DNA of 64,000 bases, from assembly GCA_947579605.1 (NCBI GenBank), contig OX388316.1, forward strand, positions 18,727,290 through 18,791,289. The letters are read 5' to 3'. Positions 12,645 through 25,800 of the stretch are shown here, piece by piece. The notes under the pieces are model-generated. The model did not search any database. It was not told the DNA's origin and saw only the letters and a list, made by a program, of their open reading frames with translations. Position numbers and translations under genes: made by a program. Source of the stretch: Athripsodes cinereus (lineage: Eukaryota; Arthropoda; Insecta; Trichoptera; Leptoceridae). How positions within the stretch are numbered: the stretch's first letter is position 1; each line of letters starts with the position of its first letter.

Positions 12645-12900
12645 TATTTAGAAGTGTTAACCAGGGTAGGCGAAAAAAGGCAACTCCAAGAGAACAGCCA
12701 GCAACGAGCTAACTGGATTGGCCACAAAATCAGACACCCAGGACTGCTCATCGCCATCGCGGAAGGTAGGGCCGAAGGCACAAATGGCAGAGACGCATAT
12801 ATGGACCAACTAAAGAGGAACATGAACTGTGGCTCATACGTAGAGCTGAAGGGATTGGCTGGGAATAGGAGAAAATCCAAACTCGTTGCAGACCAATCCA
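12645..12900 (+). pseudogene. LINE reverse-transcriptase C-terminal fragment, same family as 63,430-64,000
   Basis: Encodes LTRVGEKRQL, QQRANWIGHKIRHPGLLIAI, AEGRAEGTN, then DAYMDQLKRNMNCGSYVELK. The copy at the right end of the window encodes nearly the same residues. This copy has lost the short GRPR segment and one frame-preserving piece near its start. It is a 5'-truncated relic. Confidence 0.85.
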
Positions 12901-12904
12901 AGGA

Positions 12905-13823
12905 TTGTAACCCATTATATATGTGTACAATTTCAGCTTTGTTTCAAACAACCAAAAATGACACCGAACGATCTATGTCTCTTCCTTTTTGTGCTTAAAC
13001 ATAAAGCTATAAGTATAGGGCTGAGCTTTCGTTCAGCATTTGTTAGGTAGTTTTTTTTTATTTTCTACTTGGAATCATTACGTGACGGACTGCTTAAAAT
13101 TACACCAGGGAATTAGCAATATAGAGGTGTACTGTATAATCATTTTTATATTTCGTTAAAAATACAAACAGTTTAAATTCCACAATTACATATCTGTGTA
13201 TTATCAAGTTTCAACGTAGTTTGACGCTCTTACACAATTTTTATTACATTTTTAATGTATGCAAGTTAAAAAAAATGTTATAGTAGATAAGGATCGGAAT
13301 TGTTAATATTTTTATGAATTTATCATAATTTTCAGTCACGAAAAACGGTGTTAAAAGTGGATACCTAATTTGTTTACAGTGTTTTGGACAGTTGGTATAT
13401 TTCGTGTTTTACATCTCTTTGTTAGTTTTCTTTTATTCTTTCATTAGAGTGATCATTTTCAGTTGTTTTTTGAAAAAAATAGTTGATGAAATGTGTAGCA
13501 CAAAACGACCGCTTGTATTGAAAAACGACAATAATGTGAGCAAAGTATTTAACTCTTTAGAATACGTTGATCTGTTCAGCAAATTTGAAAATATATTAAA
13601 AAAAAAATATTTATATATTCTAGAGTTTAAATAAATATAGTGAAAATATAAGTGTTTTTAATATAATTATTTATAAATTATTTATATATATATAGTTTTA
13701 TTACAGTAGCATAAGTGACCTACATAGATTAAGAAGCATAGCATAAGTGTTGTGTACTATTTTACCCTCCTTAAAATTTATTTAGAATATCGGTGTTTTT
13801 ATATGATTTTCCTTGTTTTTCAG
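12905..13823. other. Region upstream of the coiled-coil gene's first recognised exon
   Basis: No exon can be supported. The recognised first coding exon is preceded by a splice acceptor (TTTTTCAG), so at least one untranslated or short coding exon must lie here or further upstream. The 13,628-13,680 segment repeats sequence found at 3863-3910. Confidence 0.4.
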
Positions 13824-16800
13824 ATGGCGGTGGCCGAGCAGCTCCACCAGATGGAGGGGCAGATCTCCCGCCTGGAAAATGAAATTCAGAGACGGGATGA
13901 CATCATACAGACTCTCAGAACATCAAAGGTATGTTGTACCCTAAAAATGTAATATTTTTCATAGACTTAATGTCCTTTCGTACTAATGTACTATTTTCAT
14001 TGCGTAGTTTAATTTAAGTTGACAAGATTTCAGGTCAAGGTTCTGCAAAGCTTTTTTTTTGGAAAATATGCTTATAAAATAAAACATACATTGGTAATCT
14101 CTCTTCATGAATGTATTTATTAATTTACATGTAATAATAGAATACAAGAAAAAGGGATAACAGTAAAAAAAATCCTTTTTGTCAGTTTTCCTGTAAGTTG
14201 TCTTTTTGACGCAGTCGGGTTACAGAAGTGTGGATTTTAATCATCTTTCACAGGAGGACAGCTTGCATGTTTATATCATCCAGCTGGTCTGCTGGTTATC
14301 CCACTTGTGGGATATGCCGTGATGGTATAGGTAGATAAAGAATTTATTTGAGAGTAGGTTTTTGCGGTTAATTAACGACTATAAAAAAATTATTCACAAA
14401 AAAATAGTTTCGCTACTCCTCCAGGTGATAGTCGTAATTTTTATTGACACGAAGAGGACAGCTTGCATGTTTTTATGACGTGCAGCTGGTCTTCTAGCTG
14501 AATATGCCGTGATAGTATAGTGGCAGTAGGATTCACTAGACTCCAATAAAAGAAAAATCATACAAGCTTCGTTTTATAAATAATACATTTACAAGATGCG
14601 TACTTACATTTCAATACTGTTGTATTCCAATCGGTGTGGGAAAATAAATATATCTTTAATCTGTTATTGTTTGTTTTGTAAAAAAAATGTATAAAGTGTT
14701 TACAAAATACACAGTACTTGTCAATACATTATGATTATTTACATTTTCTATCTACAGATACGTATTATATAACAAAAAAAGTTTAAGGAAATGTTTAGCA
14801 AAGAATAAGAAAAGTGTTATTATAGAACAAAAGTACATAGATGAATATCTACAATATTATTACTTTGTATGTACGTATTCACTATTGATCTGAACGTATA
14901 AACACTTTCTCTGATAGCGAAAACACTCTTTGATACTACTTGTGCAAAAACAATAAGAGGAAAAGTCCCAGTACAGAATTCTAAGTATTGAAAAAAGAAT
15001 GCAAAGTGTTTATATATTTAAATAAATATTGTTTCATAACCTATAGAGTATAGATGAATATGTGTAATGTGCAAATTAACAGTTAAAGTTTGATTTATTT
15101 ATTTATGAAAGTTTTATTCGAGGATTAATTTATTGTAAGACAACGATTTAAGAGATTTATCAGTGTGACTTTTGACACTTATTTTAAGCCCCTTCATATC
15201 ATCAACGACATCTGTATTTATTCACTATGTCTGTGTTTAGGTAGTAGAATTCCATAACGAAATAAATAAAACAAAAGTTTTGTTCTACTATATTATGTTC
15301 TTTATTTTGTATAGGTACTTATTATTTCCTCCTATTTGACATCTGCAAAATTGGCTTATTTCGATACTTTTTATCATTTCCAATTATTTATTGCTATCAT
15401 TCGTAATATTTGACTCATGCATTTTTAATTCTTTCTTATATCTAATTATTATTTTCGTTATTATTATTATTGTTTATTTTTAATTCCTTTGTTTTAATTT
15501 ATAATATAATTTTTGATATCTAATTATTATTGTTATAATAGTAGTATATTCCTAATTTATTGTTGCGTTCATTATTTTATATTCCCAGAATTAAATTATT
15601 TAATGTATTCATGTGTATTTGTGTGTATGTATGTATTTATATATTATGTATATTATGTTATTAATGTTGTCTCACATTGCATGTACCGCATAAAATTTGG
15701 TTCTCTGTTTGCTGTTTGGTCATTTGGTTTTCTTATATTTAATGACATATAATTTTGTTAGAATTGTCACTGTTGTATTTATAAATGTTATGCATAATGT
15801 ATTTTATCATGTAATAAATAGGCTTATGCCGTGAATTTAAGTAAATAAATAAATATTGAGAGAGTTTTATCAATCGATTGAAAATGTCCTTATAAGATGA
15901 AACACGTCTCTCTCTCAATAAAGAACATATAGTAGTAGAAGAAAACATTAGTTTTTCGACATCTGTATTATCATTGAGTGAAGTGGACCAATACTTACTA
16001 ATAAAAAAAATTGAGGAAGCCTTAAGAGTCAGTTATGTTCTCTTAAAAATGTTAATCGATATATTGACGAAAGTACTCGAGGTTTCAAGTAAATATATTA
16101 TTTTGGGATTGGTTCATATAGGTATCTTTTTATTCCCGTTCATGTTTTTAATTTATATTGATTATGGAGAAAGTAAAAAGATTATTTTATCAACTGATTT
16201 GGGAATATATTATGTTTGGCCTAGTGTCTGTAAACACAAATCCCTTGGAGTCTAATACTAAATTTTAATACCTTTTCTTAATAATCTTTATCCCGCGGAG
16301 TCCCCGCTAAAGAATAGGCCTCTCACTCTTTTCTGTAAGTTTTTGGGGGTAGGTACATTATACCATCACGGCTCATCCTACAAGTGGGTAGCCAGCGGAC
16401 CAACTGCATGTATCAAACATGCAAATTGTCCTTTTCGTGCCAATAAAAGTACAATATATTCAAGATGAACTGATCGTCTCATCGCTGAATTAAATATATA
16501 AAATGTCTTTATTTTTTATCGATACTGTTCTAAAAGTCATGCCCGATCATTGACACATTCCAAAAATTGATAACCATGCAAAGTTATGCCAGAGCATCGA
16601 GACTGTTCCAAAAGTTGATAGCCATGCAAAGTTATGCCAGATCATCGAGACTGTTCCAAAAGTTGAAAGCCATGCAAAGTTATGCCAGATCATCGAGACT
16701 GTTCCAAAAGTTGATTGCCTCCTCAAAAGGATTCTTTTCCAAAGTTAATGTTTCACCAATATTTAAACAGTTGAGTTCTTTTCCATTTTCACCCACTGGC

Positions 16801-19800
16801 TCCCATTTAGTTGTTAAGATTTGCGTTGTCATTGGTGTAGGATTTCTAAAAAAAACGTTTCATTTTAATCTCTTAAAAAATTGATTTTATCCATCTGAAA
16901 TAATTTCTGGTGATTATACTATATACTATACTATACCATCACGGCATATCCCACAACTGGGGTAGCCCAGCAGATCAGCTGCATGTAAGAAACATGCAAA
17001 CTGTCCTCTTCGTGCCAATATAAAATCAAGACATTCAGGATGGGTGGCAAACCTCATCGCTTAATTATATTGATTATATTGTTTTTTTATTCAATTTCTA
17101 TCTCCACGGTCTTCAGTAAAACTTTCTTTCATCTTGAGTATTCAGGTTTATTCTTCTTGCTCTAGTTTATTTTTTCATTACATAATACAACAAAAAAGGA
17201 TTAAAAATCATACAACTACTAGTCACCTCAAGACTAAGAAACAATTGAATACTTACCCATATTTTGCGAAGTTTGCCCAAAGTTTTGTCATCCTTTTTAT
17301 GGTCAAACGATCTTGATCAGTTGGAGTGACATCAGGTTTGTTAATCAACGTCTCATATTTGACATGGAACAGATAGGGCAATTCATCAGTATGACTGGCT
17401 CCTTTGTATGGAATCGAGGTCAGCTGTCTGAATACACTCAGAGATCCTTGGTAAGAAAATTTGTAGTAATATGTGGGCATGAATTTTGAATACATTCTGA
17501 TTATGAAATCCGTGTCTTTAACAAACGCGTAATCTCTTCCAAATTCCATATATTTTTCTCTGTAATTGTCGTCTGTTGGAAAATAGAAGTTTTTAATTTT
17601 GTTTCCAATCATTTCGACTTGTTCCTCACTTATTTTATTACTTAAATGCTTTGGAACTAGTGCCCTAAAATCTGGGATCAAATTTGATAGAGTTAATTCC
17701 TTATTTTGTTTTGCAAATGATTCTGCTTTTGACTGTAATACGTAAAATCCTTCATGAGATGTATATCCTGCCATTATAGGTATTTTGGGGAAATCATTCT
17801 TTTCCATCTGCATGCGAGGATCTTCTGAAATGAATGGAACAATATTTGGAATTTCTTTTTCAATAATCGGAGCAAATGCGGGGGCTCCTCTATTACTCAG
17901 ATTTGGTGAAAATGCAGCCAATACCAATCTTTCAATTGGAACAGTTCGTAAAAACTTCACTAGTTCCACTTTATCATTTGTCTCCATACCCAGTAGTTTT
18001 CCAAATTTAAAAGCAATGTTTTCATAATCATTTTGAATTGCCCATGGGCACAGGGCAGTTCCAGATTGTATTATTGCCTTGCTGTATAAACCTTCTGTAA
18101 CTGGAGATAAAATTAAATGATGAGTAGAAGACCCTCCAGCACTTTCACCGAATATTGTTACGTTTTGGGCGTCTCCTCCAAATGCGTAGATATTTTCACT
18201 GACCCATTTGAGGGCTAGTGCTTGATCTCTCAATCCAACATTTCCTGGAGCTTCTGGAATATCTAAACACAGGAAACCAAGTGCACCCACTCTGTAATTA
18301 ATGGTGACGACAATTACTTTACGTTGGACCAAATATTCAGGCCCATAAACTTCTGGGTTTCCACTTCCATGACAATATGCTCCTCCGTGCACCCAGAACA
18401 TTACAGGTAGACCATCTCCTGGTTGAGCGGATTCTGGTATATAGACATTAAGGTAGAGGCAGTCTTCCTCACCAATATATACCTTCTTAAATAGCATATC
18501 ATATTGGGAACAAATTTTAGATATTTTGGTGGCATCATACACTCCATCCCAATTTTCCAATGGAACAGGTTCCTAAAATGGAAAATGTCCCAATCAGAAC
18601 ATAAAAGTCAAATACGTGAACTGCATGATTATTATTGTGAAGTATTTCTGTCCTATTTTCTTACCTTAAATCTTAGTTCTCCTACGGGAGGTTTTGCGTA
18701 GGGAATCCCTGAAAAAGATTTGTAGACATAACCACTAGAAGTCGTTAACACTTGCCCTTCCAACACTCCTTGGTGCACTCTCACTTGACATCGAGACATT
18801 TACGCCTAGTTTTGATGATATGAAAAAAATGTCAGGCACAATAAACTCTTCCGTTGATGTTAACAAGTTCACACTGTTAATGAATTCGTGCAACTGGAGT
18901 TGTTATCGTAAATGTGAAATGTTTATACTGAGTTAATATCTACATGTTGTAATTATTATCTAAGTCTGTCTTTAAATAAAATAAATAGCGAATCTTATCG
19001 GATCTCATATACGATATGTCACACAGACAAGCATGTGATAGTGACGAGTGTTTGGTAAAAAGAAAATCATTATGAATCGTTGCATTTATGTTAGGTACCT
19101 ACTCTTTTCGTAACATCTGCGTCTCATTATTAACTTGGAAACTGGATTTTGTTTTGTTTAGTCAAAATTTCGGGACTCGAGATATTCGTATTGCCTTCAA
19201 ATACAAATTTAAAATTTCAATTAAAGCTAATTTTGCCATTTATTAAGTACCTTGGAAGAGTATTGTTGAGGATGTAAATATTTCAAAATCTGAGTACGTT
19301 TTTTATAATAACAAGCATTATATAATATACCTATATAAAAAATATATACCTACAGATTAGCCACACTAGCCTCATGGCTATGTTGTGGCCGCGAACGGTT
19401 CGCGTCAATTTAAAAATGGCAAATCAACTTAAAATTGTTTTTAAAAAGAATACTTACACACAGGAAAAATAAATCTGGATTTGAAATACGCCCTCACAGT
19501 AAGCAATATGCTTTTTTTTCTTATTTAAAAAAAAAAAGATATATCTGGGTTTTGTTATAAACCCAAATACAACCTTATCCAAACCCAAATATAACCAACA
19601 CTAAGCTAAAAGCTTATACCGTGAAAGGGGAGTTTGCCGGCACCTGGGATCGAACCACGGACCCCTTGTTCTGAAGGCCGAGACTCTACCTCCAGGCTAC
19701 CGACGAACTCTAGTGACGACGAACGCTTGTGTCGTAAAGGTGGAGTAAGTCGCAGCGGGTCGAATTGATCTTTCGATTGAAAGTTCGAGACTATCATCAG

Positions 19801-22800
19801 GCTACCGACCTAGACTAATCGCTTAATATGTCTACCTTTGTATGTATTACTATACAGTTTGATATCTCCCACGGACAGTAGGTTAATTAACTGCCTTGAC
19901 ATCATTTTTGAGTTAATAAGCGTTTAGAATACTGTATGCATGTTAGTATTATTAACTATATATTCATTAATTCCATGCACTTGATGCATTCAGAGTGGGT
20001 GGACGATCATTGATAAAAACGCAGTAACGTTCTTACAATATTAATTAACAGAATTGCAACATGATTTGATATTAATAATACTTATTAGAATTAATTGTCT
20101 GTTTATTTTTAATAATCTGTAATATCAACTGTCCAGTTCCACAACTCAACAAATCGAAATTTTAACTCAACTAACTCAACAAATCGAAATTTTAACTCAA
20201 CTAACTCAACAAATCGAAATTTTAACTCAACTAACTCAACAAATCGAAATTTTAACTCAACTAACTCAACAAATCGAAATTTGGGTTAGTTGGAAGATAT
20301 TGCGCTTCAGCGATAAACTCGCCCATTGCACAAAATTATGTATTCTATTGTTATGTTACCATGTTTTTTCTTTTTTGTATACTAATTTTGTGCAATAAAG
20401 ATTATTATTATTATTATTAAATTTTCGGGTATAGGTATTATCGGGTATCGGGTAAAATATCGGGTAAAAAAAAATATAAAAAACCGGGTTAGTTGGAAGA
20501 CATCGCATTTTAGCGATAAACTCGCCCTCTGTACATTGAATTTATAATTGTTATTTTTATGCCACTATTTCATTATGTAATATTGTAACCAATGTACAGT
20601 GAAGAATAAAATAAATAAATAAATAAATTTACGATTTTTTATTTTAGTTGGTAATATATATTATATTCAATTCCACAAACAAATAACTATAAGAAAATAC
20701 ACGATTTGCTTTCTATATTGAAAAAAAGTTTGATTCAATTCAATATTTCGAATTATTTAACTACTGAACGGAACAAAGACAACATAATGCCTCCAATAGT
20801 GCGATAATTGTACATATATAGTATATTTCACTTCCTGTTGTGTTTTTAAAGCATATTAATATAAATATCAATCCTGAGTATCTTCCGCTCTTGAGCCTTG
20901 GTTAAGTGCCAAGACTCACAGCCATATAGAAGGACTGGGATATCTGGGGAACAAGCGACATTTTGTCCTGATGCTGAGTCCAGACGCCTTCCAAACTTTG
21001 TTCATGTTATTGAAAGGCCCGCTAGCTGCTCCTATGCGGATTGGTAATTCCGACCGGAGAAACAAGTGTCTTAGAAGGATTTTGAATGTCAAATGGTATG
21101 AACATGTTACAAATGATGCTGTGCGCCGGCGCACCCAGCAGAGACCTGTAATCTCCGTAATACAGGAGAGACGATGGTCCTGGCTGGGACATGTTTTGAG
21201 AATGCCTAATGATAGTTGGCCAAAAAGAGCACTGTTCTTCCGTCCGCAGGGGTTCCGTCGGCCCGGGCGTCCCTCTTTCACAATACACCGTTCCTATGAC
21301 AACGATATCAGAGCGCAAGGAATGTCGTGGAAAGAGGTGACGCAATTGGCACAGAGACGCTCTGAATGGAGGAGGCTGGTTTCTGCCCTGTGCTCCCGAG
21401 AGGAGCGTTGAGGGCGATGATGATGATGATGATGAATATAAATATACCAAAATTACAAAAACGGCGATTTCTCGTAGGAGAATATAAGACATTTCGTCTC
21501 TTTGAGTTGTGGAACCAGACAGTCGATATTTCGATACATCCGTTTTTTTTCACCTACACCATTATTGCATCTCCCACAAGTAGGCCATAAATCTGTTGTA
21601 ATTTAAAACCCTATAAAATAAGTAGATTTCAAAAAGTTTTTTTCTAGTTATTTAAATTTTTATAATACTAATAAATTCGATTATATTTTCTGTTTCAGAT
21701 ACACAGAGAAAGAAGATTTTCACAAAGATTAAGCAAGGATAATATATTCAAGGTATATAAAATATTTTGTTTTGAAACTGAAATGTTAAAGTTATGTTAT
21801 GCTACCAAATTCACTAGAGCTATAGGTATATCACTAAAGAAAAGTATGATAAACACAAAGTACATATTTAAAATCGATTATTTAAGTTCGATCCCAGGTG
21901 CCGGCAAACTTCCCTTTCACAGCACAAGCTTTTAGCTTAGTGTGAAAGGTGTATAAGGTTGTATTTGGGTTTATAACAAAACCCAGATATATCTTTTAAA
22001 AAAGTTAAAAAAATTTGTATTGAATACTTTTGAAAATTACCTATGTTATTGAGTGAAATAAAATAAAGTAGTACCGTGATAATTAATTTAAGGTTTTGTG
22101 AGATTATTTTAAAAGTCGCATTGTTGACCTTTGTTTCAGGATATATTATCTGATGTGGATTCTGCTGTGTCATCTGCCCCCAATTCCCTCTCTCCACAAC
22201 CCTCACCTGATTTGTGGGTAAGTTGCAACAACCTTGTTTATTAAAGATAATTCATTTAAGAAAATAACTCCAATTTTTCCATTGATATTAATTAGGTAGG
22301 TATACTATTTCAATGAATATCTAACTGTTTTGTTTGTTACTCCAAGATTTACACAAGTGTTCTGAAAACATGAAGATGCTCATTTTATTTTCTGTGATTT
22401 CAGTACAGTCATGTGGAGGTTGATGAGGGATTGTTAGAAGCTGCTAAGAAGCAAATACAAGAGCTTGAGAAAGCTTTAAATCTTGTAAGTGTCATATGTG
22501 AAACTACTCTAGTCTAAATGCCTATGTTTCTAAGTAGTTTATATAAATCTAAATTTGTATTAAGAGGATTCGAGCAGAGTGTGGTGTTACTAGGGGATGA
22601 ATATTGTTTGGGACATTTTTTTACTGTATCCAAATAAAAAGTAGATTTGAAAGGATTAGTAAACTGTGAAAAGGATTAATAAAAACTATTCTGAAAAATG
22701 GATTAGTTTTGGAGATGAACAGATGAATGGTCAAATCGGTGGAAATGTATTCTTTTCATTGTTCTTAGATAAGGTTGTGAAACGAAGAAATAGGATTATA

Positions 22801-25800
22801 AGAGTCGTGGACACAGAAAGTTGATTATAATAATAACTTCTTAATTTCTTTCAGTCGACAGCAGGTCAAAAGCAGGCACAGTTAAAGGTGTCGCAACTAG
22901 AAGAACAACTTCAAGATCTCAGAGAACATGCAGACCTGCTGGAGTTTAGATGTCTAGAGCTAGAAGATTCTGCAGAAAAGGTAAACTTCCATGTTAAAAA
23001 GGTTTTTGTGACGGATTTATAGTTTCGTTTCATATTATTATTATTATTATTATATGTAGTTTTGCATGTTATATTTTGTCCTTTGTGTATAATATTAAGT
23101 GTAATATTTGAGTATATTTTATTGGGACAATGGATTCAAAGCATGTGTTTTGTTTTTATTAAATTATGTCATTATAATATATTATGAAAGGTAATAACCT
23201 TTCATTACAAGTCTATGGATAATAATTGCCAATAAAAAATCTTGTATTGTGATGTGAATGTTTGCTAGTTTGGCTTTTGCTGGAAGAAAATTAATGTGAT
23301 TTAATTATTAGCATGGAACATAATTTGTCACGTTGGAAATAAATATATGACTGCGCTTTGTTATATATACCTAAGCATTAGTTATTTGCTAAATGTATTA
23401 CACCTTATAGCAATGGCGGTAGATGAATTAGTTTTAGGAAGATTGAAAAGTACCTATATCTCAAATTAGAATAGGTTATAATCTAGGGGATAAGTTTTAA
23501 TTGTTATCAAATTAAATTACCATTCATCCAACTATAGCAAGAGGTTTTAACTATATCTAACTTAAAAATAAGAAAACGAACTGAACTCTTTCTAACTAGG
23601 GCATTTATGTAAATAAAAGCTATGACTTTTTATTATAGATAATCTAGGAAGGTTTGGGTATTATTTTATTAGATTTTTAAGTGAAATGAAGCAAGTAAAT
23701 TGATTACTAAATTTTCATTGTAGATAGGAATCGTACATAAAAAAAATTATGTTTGTGCTTGATACGATAGAAAATTTATTTTTAATTGTTTAAATGCTTT
23801 GTTTTTGTATAAATACATTTTATTATTCATTGATATTTATCAAAAATTATTACCTGTACTCACAATCATGGAATAGCTGTTAGTCCATCTGTTACGTCTG
23901 GCTAAGTTACTTTACTCAGGAAGAAATTATCGTTAATAATGACATTAAATTTGGATAAAATCTCCTAACATTGAATTGATTTTTGTATAATCTATGGATT
24001 TGGATGTTTTTGAAAATCTGTATTATTATAATACTCTATGACCATTTCGTTATTGGTCTCTGTGTAATAAAAAGTGAATCACATGGAGCAAATTGTTTTG
24101 CGAGTTTAGAGTTGATTAAGCCAGAGACTTTATTTTCAGACTATGACTATATTTAATCATATGTATTTGTTGTGAGTACAGGTGTAAATTTTTATTATTA
24201 ACGCTTGGCTGCTGTGTTTATATGCACGCACATCTTTGTATTCACATTTGTTTATTGTCACGCACATTGTAATAAATAATAAAATAAAATAATGTAAAAA
24301 AAATAAAAGCCGTATTGCGGCACTGAACCTCACCCTGTTTATATCCTTTGTTTTATATGTTCCTTATTTTGTTTTATGCACACACATTTAAATCTGGAGC
24401 ACTTTGGGTATGTAAGTATTTTCATACACTCACTTTTTATATTAATACACAAATTACAATAAAAATATAATAAGAATGATAATTTGTATCTACACGTAGA
24501 TATTATCAAGTAAATTATTGTCAATTAAAAGTATCCACTTAGCAAAAGTTCTTCCTGAATTTGTTGTAATATAATAATTTTTAGTGTTTTTATATGATTT
24601 TATTAGTTATTAGACAGTTTTAAAGTGTTTCTGCTCTTATTATCAGATTAGTGTAAACTGAATAAATTATTTATAAAAAAAATCTGCATATATTTTTGCA
24701 GTTGTATAAAAAGTATGTGTTTAGGTAGGCACATGGAAAATGTCAGGATTTAGAGAGCATCATGTCTACAATTCGAGGCATAAGAAACATACAATATGCT
24801 AGGTAGGTACTTGAAAAAACGTTTTTGACCGTCAAGTAGTAGGGCTAAACTTATTTTTTTCTCAATCAGCCCAGAATTTCCTATAATTTCTTTGTTTGAA
24901 TTGCTATTAGGGTTTAGCGTCATCAACATAGTTTATCTAGATTGGGCCCTGCCAAGATGCTATTAACATACAGGATAAAAAATATTTATAAAACTATATG
25001 AGATATTCAGACTTTTTTGAGTAAAGAATTTCTATTCAAGGTATATACATCGATTTAAAAAATTAAATAAGCCATTCCAAAAGGTTGGATCTTGAAGATT
25101 TTGTGTGAAAATTCAATGCAGAAAATTTTCCAATAGGAGGAGGGTTTAAAAATCAAAATTTCATTTTATAATTGTGTGATTCTTTCAAAGTTGTTCTTAC
25201 CTATATTGAGTATGTTCATAAAGAAGTTTCACCTGAGTAAAACTATGGTTTATTAGAGGGGTTATAGTACAATAATAGTTTTCATATTTTGACCCTAGTT
25301 GTGTGGAAATACACCTATTTGTAACTAACAATATATTTTAAAGTGTTATTGCATGTCATACTAACACTTATGTAAAAGGTAAGTTTTGGATAGCTATCCA
25401 AAAAATAGTCTGATTTAGTAAAGTTTAACATTTCACAAAACTGGGCTCGAAGTCAAAACATAACGTTACGTTTTCGTCAGTGTTAATTTTCGTAACTATT
25501 GTGTATCTTAGCAACGAAGTTGACACTTGCTTGCAACTTCGTCTATATTCAAACGTTAACGGAACGAAAACGTAACGTGAAAATGTGTTTTGACTCAGGC
25601 CTCTGTTCTATTCCTTACATAAAAGTTTGAAATCAGTAAAAGTTGATTCTTTTTTAAAAAATAAATTAAGTCCTTATGGTTTCAATGGTGGACTTCAAAC
25701 TGTTAATAGGAAATTAATTTTATATTCAAAATGGTCACATTTTCTTGACTTCTAATCGAAAAATGGATTCCATATCAAAATTATAACTTCGTAAAAAAAA

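Noticed and set aside
13392..13634. 80-codon ORF just upstream of the coiled-coil gene
   Set aside because: The AT-rich Tyr/Phe-rich start looks like translated noncoding DNA. No donor or homology supports it as the missing first exon.
15513..16255. ORFs of 79 and 93 codons in intron 1
   Set aside because: Tyr/Ile/Phe-rich frames typical of AT-rich noncoding DNA, with no conserved motif.
16567..16884. 105-codon ORF on the + strand opposite the esterase's last exon
   Set aside because: It consists of the 48-bp tandem units read in antisense. The minus strand has the real exon with homology and splice sites.
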